In this document: piece after piece, positions 1 through 9,400 of the stretch
Layout of the letters: each line of letters opens with the position of its first letter
How positions within the stretch are numbered: position 1 is the stretch's first letter
NCBI RefSeq assembly: GCF_036324505.1
Contig: NC_086357.1
Span: forward strand, 19,718,793-19,782,792
Direction of reading: 5' to 3'
From: Eleginops maclovinus
Taxonomy: Eukaryota > Chordata > Actinopteri > Perciformes > Eleginopidae
Length of the DNA: 64,000 nt
Program-made: the position numbers and the translations under genes
The notes under the pieces: generated by a model
The model's database searches: none
Told to the model about the DNA's origin: nothing
The model's input: only the letters and a program-made list of their open reading frames with translations

Positions 1-1031
1 CCTCCCCTGTAAAAGAGAGACTGGACGTCTACAGCTCTCCTGTCAGGAAGAGTTCCTCCACTTACACGTTCAGTCCTTCACGACCTTGCTATCCTGCTGC
101 AAGATCATCCCTGGACACATCTCTCAGGTCTAGAAGGCATTCTCTTTCTGCAAACCTGCCGCAGACTAATGACTGCTCTGTGTATGCACCGGACACCTCC
201 CCTGTAAAAGAGAGACTGGACGTCTACAGCTCTCCTGTCAGGAAGAGTTCCTCCACTTACACGTTCAGTCCTTCACGACCTTGCTATCCTGCAGCAAGAT
301 CATCCCTGGACACATCTCTCAGGTCTAGAAGGCATTCTCTTTCTGCAAACCTGCCGCAGACTAATGACTGCTCTGTGTATGCACCGGACACCTCCCCTAT
401 AAAAGAGAGACTGGACGTCTACAGCTCTCCTGTCAGGAAGAGTTCCTCCACTTACACGTTCAGTCCTTCACGACCTTGCTATCCCGCTGCAAGATCATCC
501 CTTGACACATCTCTCAGGTCTAGAAGGCATTCTCTTTCTGCAAACCTGCTGCAGACTAATGACTGCTCTTCGTATGCACCGGACACCTCCCCTATAAAAG
601 AGAGACTGGACGTCTACAGCTCTCCTGTCAGGAAGAGTTCCTCCACTTACACATTCAGTCCTTCACGACCTTGCTATCCCGCTGCAAGATCATCCCTGGA
701 CACATCTCTTAGGTCTAGAAGGCATTCTCTTTCTGCAAACCTGCTGCAGACTAATGACTGCTCTTCGTATGCACCGGACACCTCCCCTATAAAAGAGAGA
801 CTGGACGTCTACAGCTCTCCTGTCAGGAAGAGTTCCTCCACTTACACGTTCAGTCCTTCACGACCTTGCTATCCCGCTGCAAGATCATCCCTGGACACAT
901 CTCTCAGGTCTAGAAGGCATTCTCTTTCTGCAAACCTGCTGCAGACTAATGACTGCTCTTCGTATGCACCGGACACCTCCCCTATAAAAGAGAGACTGGA
1001 CGTCTACAGCTCTCCTGTCAGGAAGAGTTCC
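1..1031 (+). repeat. 195-bp coding tandem repeat, five copies plus a partial copy
   Basis: Units begin at 183, 378, 573, 768 and 963, exactly 195 bp apart (65 codons). A further copy, cut by the window edge, fills 1-182, and the copy at 963 stops after about 69 bp. Copies differ at very few bases. The two leftmost copies share CCG (Pro) where the others have CTG (Leu), and have TCTGTG rather than TCTTCG at the junction. Such uniformity points to recent expansion or gene conversion. Confidence 0.95.
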
Positions 1032-1724
1032 TTACAGGCCACTATGGTGACTGGCCTCAGGTCACCACATGTCTTTTCCAGAAGCCCCAGAAGAACCTCT
1101 GTGGAAAGCTTTTCCAGTGAGCCTATAAGGCCCAGATTAATGTCCACCCCGCCAAAAAAGCCAACTGTGCCACTGAGGATGCTTCACTCTCAAGACCTCC
1201 ATCTTTCCCCCCACCAGCAGCTGCGTTCGCCTCAGTTAGCCTCAGCACCAGAGAGTCGCAACAGGATCTGGCCACGCCTTTTCCGCGACTCGACACTCAC
1301 TCCCCAAAAAGAGTTTGATGAGGACTTTCTAAAGGCCTATCACAAGTTTGTCTGCCAGAACACGTCCTCTTTGATGAGTGGGATTTCCTGCTACCTCTGT
1401 GCGGGAAGCGCTGAGGCCAGAAAAGGCTCATCTTCCTCGGCTCTGGCAGCTCTCGCCCTGTCGCCGCACCGCTCACTCCTGAGGAAACGCAACAGGGAAT
1501 TGAATTTGGACCACCAGCCCCAGTCGAAACGCTTAAGGGAGGAGTACTGCCAGTCCTCCCCTGGGTCCCAACGGCACAGGAAAGAGCTTCTGAGGCGCCG
1601 TCTCTCTACGTATGATATGAGCAGTCCCATGACGGCGTCTCCTATAGCTCTACTAAACCCAGCATGTTTCAAAGAATCACTACCTAACTGCTCTCCGCAA
1701 AAGCACATCAGGATGCCTGAATGA
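1..1724 (+). CDS. Unrecognised Ser/Pro/Arg-rich protein with 65-residue tandem repeats (5' partial)
   Basis: I do not recognise this gene. The frame is already open at base 3 and runs without a break to TGA at 1722-1724, so the window holds the 3' end of a long exon and the true start lies to the left. The first about 340 residues are five near-identical 65-residue repeats plus a truncated sixth. Each repeat contains three S-P-x-[KR] motifs (SPIK or SPVK, SPVR, SPSR), which fit the full CDK phosphorylation consensus and also resemble DNA minor-groove SPKK-type motifs. The unique tail, from about 1032, is basic and rich in SP sites (FSRSPRRTS, LSPHRSLLRKR). It also has a segment with three cysteines (FVCQNTSS...ISCYLCAG). 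No membrane segment is visible. A nuclear, cell-cycle-regulated role is inference from the motifs only. The gene is convergent with ppat, about 1.8 kb away. Confidence 0.75.
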   Translation, partial: SPVKERLDVYSSPVRKSSSTYTFSPSRPCYPAARSSLDTSLRSRRHSLSANLPQTNDCSVYAPDTSPVKERLDVYSSPVRKSSSTYTFSPSRPCYPAARSSLDTSLRSRRHSLSANLPQTNDCSVYAPDTSPIKERLDVYSSPVRKSSSTYTFSPSRPCYPAARSSLDTSLRSRRHSLSANLLQTNDCSSYAPDTSPIKERLDVYSSPVRKSSSTYTFSPSRPCYPAARSSLDTSLRSRRHSLSANLLQTNDCSSYAPDTSPIKERLDVYSSPVRKSSSTYTFSPSRPCYPAARSSLDTSLRSRRHSLSANLLQTNDCSSYAPDTSPIKERLDVYSSPVRKSSLQATMVTGLRSPHVFSRSPRRTSVESFSSEPIRPRLMSTPPKKPTVPLRMLHSQDLHLSPHQQLRSPQLASAPESRNRIWPRLFRDSTLTPQKEFDEDFLKAYHKFVCQNTSSLMSGISCYLCAGSAEARKGSSSSALAALALSPHRSLLRKRNRELNLDHQPQSKRLREEYCQSSPGSQRHRKELLRRRLSTYDMSSPMTASPIALLNPACFKESLPNCSPQKHIRMPE

Positions 1725-3486
1725 GTCCGTGCCGCCATTTGTCTGCAGCAGATTTTTCTGTCATGGGTGAGCCTCCTTTATAAAACACAATATTATACTG
1801 CAGGATACTTTATTTATGTCCTGTCTAATGTTCAAATGGAGCCATTGTATTAACTTTACTCATTATTAGGCTTTTTTAAAACAGGAATTTATCGTGAGAA
1901 CAGAAGAGCCACTGGCTGCTCTCCCAGTTGATTATAATGAACTCTATACATTTGTTTTCTATGCAAGCCCATTTCTGATTTGAATTATTTTGAGAAAAAC
2001 TTGTCATTATTTGAGATACCATGGAATGGATTTTTTCAGGAACAAGTTTCTCATGATGTAAAGACACTTAAAAGTCCCCTACCAAACAGATTGTAGCATG
2101 CCATAAACCCCTCTGTTTTCAAAAGTGCTCTCCTGTGTCTGTAGCTCTAAATGCAAATGAGCCTCCGCTCCCCACTGCGAAGGGTTTGGTTTGAATAAAC
2201 TAACTGGTACAGATTGGATTACCTGCTTCGAGCGTTCAGTTCTCAATACCCTCTTTTCTATCAATGTTTTGCAGAATAAAGTGCTGAAGGGATTACTGCG
2301 GCCTGCCATCTGAACAAGGAAAACCCATTTTGTCTTGTAACAATTGTCAGCGGGAAAGTATTGGGCAGACAGTTGCTGATAAATATTGGTGAAAAGAAAA
2401 CAAGTGGTCACTAAAGCTTGAAGCATCTTTCGGTCAGCTGGAACGGTGCAAGTCCAGGATATTGAATCAGTAAGATGCATCTATTGCATTTAATATTTGA
2501 AGCCATCATCTTTGCTTATGTTTCATACAAAAACTGTCAAAGCTATTCTTATTATTGTGATTATTACTCTTAGATGAAATGTTTTGCATTTTGTGCATTT
2601 TAATCTAAATTAATGCATTGTTTTTTAATTCTGTTTTTACAATAAAGATTCTTTGATTTGCAGTTATGTTTATTAAACTTTTCCATTATATTCATGCAAG
2701 TTAACACAAAAATATCAAACAGTCAGCCTGAAAAAGAAAAGAGCATAATGGTTAATTTATGCAAAGGGGAAAAGTGAAATGTAAAATAAAGACAAGTTTT
2801 CTATTTTGGTCTCGAGCCTTGTGCGCTTTTTTTGTTAAACTAGTATAAAGACTTTTACGAAAATACATGGAATCTTTCAAAAACAGATAAATTCAGCATT
2901 GTGTTGCAAGACGTGCTCCTATAGTCACAGCATAGCGCCACGAGGATGCAGTAAACAGACTACGCTGCAGCAAGGAGAGACTCAGTAGTGGAGTTAATCA
3001 AAAGTAACATTTTCAACATAAGGAAGATTTCAGATGTGCAGAAGTGGTGTTGTATGAGCTACTTCAGCCAGTATGTAACAGAACAAAGCCGTTTCATGCA
3101 GTCATGTGTTTTTGCTTGCTTTAAAGCCACCAGACTACATTGACAACAGGTTTTAGGTGTTTTGAATACCTTTGGCTGCTGTCCCTGTTCACATCAGTAC
3201 ATTTCATTTTCCAAGTTCTGGGTATGCTGAATGCTGGCAGGAAATTCACAAACCATGTTTAAGTAACTCATACAATCTCACCTCAAAACATCCCAATTAT
3301 TGCTGGAGATGACAGCATCTAAGCAGGACAATGATACTCTGGAGAAAGACTACCCCGTTTGTAATACATCTTTTAGTGTCCCATAAAGTGGTATTCAAAT
3401 CCTGGACCACTTCTCCAGTCCACAGAGAACATTTCATTTACATGCATCTGCAGTGGGATCTGCTGCTGTAGCTCGCCGTCATGGCG
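1725..3486. other. Convergent 3' untranslated/intergenic stretch
   Basis: This stretch lies between the stop codons of the repeat-protein gene and ppat. It is AT-rich and has no convincing coding exon. An AATAAA at 2641-2646 fits a poly(A) signal for the plus-strand gene. The part nearest 3486 should be the 3' UTR of ppat. Confidence 0.6.
2641..2646 (+). terminator. Candidate poly(A) signal AATAAA for the repeat-protein gene
   Basis: A canonical AATAAA lies about 920 bp after the stop codon on the plus strand, in AT-rich sequence. Other AATAAA hexamers occur near 2785, so the site actually used is uncertain. Confidence 0.4.
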
Positions 3487-6400
3487 TTACCACTCCAACT
3501 CCACCGGGTATTTCCCAGTCAGACAGGCAGTGCAGTGGCCCACTCTCTTGCCGGACGTGTTGCTGGTGGTGATCATCTCGTCCTTCTCCTTCAGGGAGGC
3601 GATTCCCTCTTGAACGGCTGACACCAGGCCCTCCACGGTAAGATACTTAACACTGGCAGCACCTACACAGACAGACAGTATTTATGAGAAGAACTAAAGA
3701 TACAACGAGGCAGTAAAGATCAAGTGGGAACATGTCACAACAACTTCAAAATGTGATGTCCTGTATTCAAAACCTTAAGTATTATCAGCAAAGTTTAAGT
3801 GAAGGTACTGATTGGGCAGTTGTATGTTCCCTGTCAGTGCTTGAATATTATACATGATGCTTTTGGAATAATATTTCTGCAGCTAGTTTTGTGTCACTTA
3901 TGTAGGATCGCTTTTCAACACAGAACGACACTTCAACTAGGAATGGCAGGAATTCTGTTCTGAAATGTGTGGAACTAATACTGAAGTACAGTACTTTTAC
4001 AAATCTACTTGATTACTTTCTACATCCGTAGAATAATTTGGTTTTGATACAAAAAGTTTGTCAAAGACGCTACTATTTTAATTGTACAACATTGTCAGAC
4101 ACTGTATGAGTTTTATTAGTTCTTACCAATATATCCGGCAATGTCCTGAAACTCGGGCCTGTTAGCGATGAGCTCCTCCTTGGTGGGAATATTGATGCCC
4201 ATGTAGCAGGGGTATCTGATCGGCGGGGAGGCAACCCTGATGTGAACCTGTCAGTGACACAATGAAAAGGTCAGACTTTTGCCCGTTGAGTTATTTGGAA
4301 GATCCCCTTTAACTTCACCAGAAAGGTTTAAACTCCATGTGCATTTCTTGTGTTGGGTTTTAAATGTTCTTCTTTGAATCATTGTCATGCCAAAAGCATT
4401 GAGTGTGTCATATCAGCATACAGGAGTGTGTGACATCGTAAGTCAACAAACCTCAGTTGCACCGGCTTCCTTCAGCAGTTTTATGATGGGGGAGATGGTG
4501 TTGCCCCTCACAATGGAGTCGTCAATGAGCACCACCCGCTTCCCAGCGAAATTATCGGTCAAAGCCCCAAACTTCTTGGCAACTCCTAGCTGCCTCAAGC
4601 GGGTATTTGGTTGAATAAACGTTCTCCCGACATAGCGGTTCTTACACAGAACCTCTATGTATGGCAGCCCAGACTGTGAGAGGAGGAAAAGAAAAGTAAC
4701 AAAATGTTGTCAGGACATATGTAAATCAGGAGGTGGGTGTGTTAGAGCATTTCTTTACAGAGTTTGAGCAGACAGCTTGTAGACAGACCTGCTGAGCGTA
4801 GCCCAGTGCGGCAGGGGTTGCGGACTCTGGCACAGTGCTGACCACGTCTGCGTCTGTTGGAGCCTCGATGGCTAACTGCCGACCACAGCGCTGTCTGACA
4901 GTGTACACCATCTGCCCTGCAGCACAGAGGTAGGAAATACTGAGGATGCAACACTTCATACAAACTAATTATTCCTGTAACTAACAGAAGCATTATGCAA
5001 AAGGCCTCGTTTTTCATAAAACATTGAAGTTACACCTACCAAATTGTATATTGTTTTAAATACCGTAATCAGAATCTGTGTTTTATTTAGCCTTTGATAT
5101 TCTGTTTAGGTACAGTGTTACTTGCAGCTAATTTAATCAGTTGCATTGTTTTATGTGTAATCTGTTTTGAGATGGCACAGATATTTCTAATACATGTCTT
5201 ATATATGTTTTACGCTTGTGTTGTTCTTTCACATAACTAACAAAAAAGTTTGAAAAATGTCAATCTTTTTTTTTTGGAGGTCAGCATATTCTCTATATTT
5301 TAAGAATGAAAAACAAATGAGAACTTGAGCTATAAATAATGGTCCATAACAAATATTCAAACCTTCAAAAATAGAGTCCGGTCTGGCAAAGTAAACATAT
5401 TCAAATATGCAGAAGGCGGGGGGGTCTCCCTCAGGGCGCGGGACGACACTCAGAGACTTGACTCCGTGTTTGGATATCTGCACTATCTCTCCTGGTAAGA
5501 CCTCTCTGTAATACCTGAGAACCAGAAAAGGACATAGTCACAACCCTTCTCTTATAATGCAGAAGAAATCACATGTGAGGCAAGAACTGACTTGGCCCCT
5601 ATGGACTGGAAGCTGCAGGACTCTGATGACACAACCCAGCCCTCAGTGTCCTCCTCTCCCGCACCTGACCACAGACAAACAATGGTGTTAATCATCCACA
5701 AGCTTACACATCCGACCTCTGACAAAATGCTCTGAGCACTGGTAAGCTTGAGATGTCTTGTGTTTATCAGTAGGTAGTGGTTAGGGTCTTTTAAGGACAA
5801 ACATGGCGGTGTGTCTGTTGTGACGGTCATACCTGAAGTGTGCAGTTTAGAGACAGGAACAACCCGTCCAATGCAGAGGGGGCGATTTCCGTAAGGGTCA
5901 CGCACCGCATAGATAACATCTTTGTACATCACCAGCAGTGAGTACGATGTAGGGGTCTCCGTCATCAGATTTTTAATTCTAGAAAACAAAACAAAAGAAA
6001 CTGGTATTTATAATCAGGGATACTTGTTTTTGTTGCATTAAATCCAGCATTGAGTCCAAACACTGACCTGGCGACCCAGTTCGGAGCGTCACGCTCCTCC
6101 ATAGGTGGAGTCAGTGCCAGCAGCTGGGTGATGAGCTCACTGTCTGAGCTGGTGGAGAGGCCCACACCATGACGCATTACCTACACAGCACATTTACAAT
6201 AATTGATTGAGACAAAAATATATAGATTCGGACAATACTGTTCAAAAGTTTTTATTTGAAGCAGCTAAGGCCTATTTTCCTTGCTTTTATTTATTCATGT
6301 TTTAAATAAAGTTATAATACATGCAATCATTTTACTTTGGGGACCTAGGAAGGGCCATTGATAGACACCAGGTTAAGTGAGGTAAAGGGGCAATCCTCAC

Positions 6401-9400
6401 CTTTCTGCGCAGGGCCAGAGCATTAACCAGCTCTCCATTGTGTGCTACTGCAATCTTGCCATGCAGTGTATCCACCACAAAGGGCTGGCAGTTCTGCAGC
6501 TCTGAGAACCCAGTAGTTGAATAGCGTGTGTGACAAATACCGAGGTTACCAGAGCGCAGTTTCAGGAGAGCCTCTGGAGGAAAAGCAGTGCTCACTAATC
6601 CCATTCCCTAAGAAAAGAAAAACAAGGAATTGGCGAGATGTTTTCCCTAACACCACAACAGACCATAAAGACAAAGACATAAGACATACTTTTATTAATC
6701 CCTTACAGGGAAATTACAAATAGAAAGTGTTTTGAAGTAGAAAGTAGAAAACCAGGTCACAATCTTGATAGACAAACCAGCACAGCCATAAACAACCAAC
6801 AAGGTCAAAATCTGGTTTTATTGCCAAGTAGGGTAACACAAAGTATATTATGGTGCTCACATAAACACAGCAAGAGAAATTAAAATGTAAAACAAGAGAA
6901 ATAACTGTAATTTTGTGTACATATTTGTGACGTTTATTTATGCAGCATCTTTAATGAAAAGTAGCTTTAATGTTTCCTGCTTTAAAAAGAAAAAGTGAGT
7001 TCAACTCAAGCTGTGCCGGTTTCTTTTCAAGCTTCTCATCATAAACAACGTTACCTTGTGGGCCGTGTATGTAGGCGGACTGGCTCCATTACTTGTGACA
7101 AACCCAGGCACTTTCCTGACCCCTGAGTAGGCACAAACAATCACATGTAGAATTTAAAAACTGTAAATCAGTTTCACAATGAATGATCTCTCTGTGAAAA
7201 CATGAATAAACAGGTTCAATTATCAACCTGAATATGAGCCTTGAGGCAAAACAAACTGCTTTTTTTTACAAGGCAAAATAAAGCAGGAGTGAGTAACAGA
7301 GAAAACAGAAAGGTCTGCGTCTCAGCTGTGGAGATGCCATATACGGAGAGCCGCCTTGCTGCAGATTCAGCCTATATACCAAGCTGCTTCTCGGATTACA
7401 GTTGGTCCCGCCCCCTCGGCACACAGCTTAAGCCAGTGGTGAGGCAGCTTTTCAGCATGGAGGCGTTGCTTTCAGGCTTAACCGCCTGGTTGCCTGGGGA
7501 ACCGGGCAGCAGAGACAGACGGATTGGGGAAAAGAAAGCGTTTCCAGGTCAGCTCAAACATGGAGAGAGGAGCAGAGAGACAAAGAGGAGGTGATAGGGA
7601 GGTGGCAGAGGAAAAAGGCTCGGTGGAGAGGCAGTGGGGGGAGACAGAGGTTTTGGCTCTCATGTCAGTCTGGGACGAGGTGGGAGCTCAGCACGTAGCT
7701 GAGAGCAGAGCCACATTTGAGCTGATTTCAGAGCGTCTGAGGAGGCTCAGTGTTGTGCGCAGTTGGTGGGAGTGTCAGGCCAAGTGCAGGAGCCTGGGAC
7801 TTCAGAGCAGGAAGCCAGACGCAGCAGCAGGCACCTCAGCAAACTACAGCCCGGGAGTGGATGCAAGGCCAGAGGACAGCTGGGAGGAAGAGGTGGAAGA
7901 TGTGGGTAATCAAAGAGGAATCTACCATCCCTCAGTCACTATCCCAATACAGGAAGGTAAATGTAGGTTCAACTCAACCGAAGCGCAGATGTGATAAGGA
8001 CAAATACCAATGCTTCACTTTATTTAATTTATTTATAAATCAACTGACGGATCAACAAGCACGTCAGTCAAACTTTTGCCTGCTCCAAAAACGTAAAAGT
8101 TAGATTAAAATACAACTTTTGTTATAAACTTGTTTCTAAATCAAAATTGAGTCAAAAACAACAGTTTGTGCATGTGTGTACAGGTATCAACCAATCCAGT
8201 CTAATCCAACGAACTCCTTACACTGCAAGTGTGGCTGAAGAGGGCGGCCGCCACTGGACGGACGATGAGGTGCGTGCACTGCTGTGCGTCTGGGCTGACC
8301 GGCACATTCGGGAGCGCTTGAAGTGCACGCTACGCAACAAATCCATCTTCCAAGAGATGGCTCGACAGATGCAGAGAAACTTCGGGGTGGTACGCAACTG
8401 GAAGCAATGTCGAACTAAATACAAGAACTTGAAATATGATTACAAGACTGCTAAAACCGCTCACGCTGTTGGAGGCAGCAGCACAGGAGGCCCGGGGAAA
8501 TACATGAAGTTCTTTGATGAGGTGGAGGCAATTCTACTGGACCGGGGACTGGAAAACGGGACCATGGAGATGCAGAAGAGGTTGTACGAGGGAGAAATAG
8601 GAGCAGAGAAGCAACAGACACCGGCCTCAGAAAGTGAAGTTGTGATTGAAATTGATGATGGTATGTATTCAGTAAGCAGTGTATGGTGGTTATGTATTTG
8701 AGGCTAAAAGAACACTAATTTTCTCTAATCCCTTTATTTTCAGATGAAAACAGTGATGATTATGATATTGATGGAGACATGGAAGCAAGATGGAGAGGAA
8801 CAGGTATGCCAAGTGAATAACCGGAGCAGTTAAGAGTCAATTTAATCTTTTCTTTCTTTAAATCGTTTTCTATTCCCTCCAGATGCCCATCTTACACTCA
8901 CAGATCCATCCAGTTCTGACCAGTTCCACGTGGTCACGGTGTCGGACACGGGCCGAAACTGGAGCGACCAGGAGGTGCGAGCGCTGATTCAAGTCTGGTC
9001 CGATGAGCATGTGTGCAAACAGTTGGAGAGCTCGACTAGAAAGAGAGACATCTTTGTCCAGATCTCCAACAGGTTAATGCAGCAAGGCATTGAGCGTGAC
9101 TGGAAGCAGTGCCACACCAAGTACAAAAACCTCAAGTACCTTTACCGATCCCTTCAGAGAGGGAAGAGTGAAGAAGCTGACCCAAGGCGCCTTATGAGGT
9201 TCTACGATGAGGTGGATGCCATTATGAACCGCACAAGTGATGGCTCATCACATGATGACACAGGAGCTGCTGACCACCAGGCAGAATCAGACAGACTCAC
9301 AAGGTCGGGGGTCCATGAGGAGAACAATCATGTAGATGAATATTTTAGAAAGATGAACGCAGTGACCACAATGGCAGGAGGAACTGAGGACCGAACACGT

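Noticed and set aside
1..1031. Regularly spaced repeats considered as a CRISPR-like array
   Set aside because: The units are contiguous 195-bp coding repeats with no spacers, in a vertebrate genome.
1391..1738. 115-residue minus-strand frame opposite the end of the repeat protein
   Set aside because: Antisense shadow of the clearly coding plus-strand frame.
2079..2480. 133-residue minus-strand frame between the repeat-protein gene and ppat
   Set aside because: No recognisable domain or splice context. It lies in sequence best explained as 3' UTR.
7241..7594. 117-residue plus-strand frame before the nested SANT gene
   Set aside because: It overlaps the putative promoter and 5' UTR in another frame and has no domain. 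At most its ATG at 7457 forms an upstream ORF.
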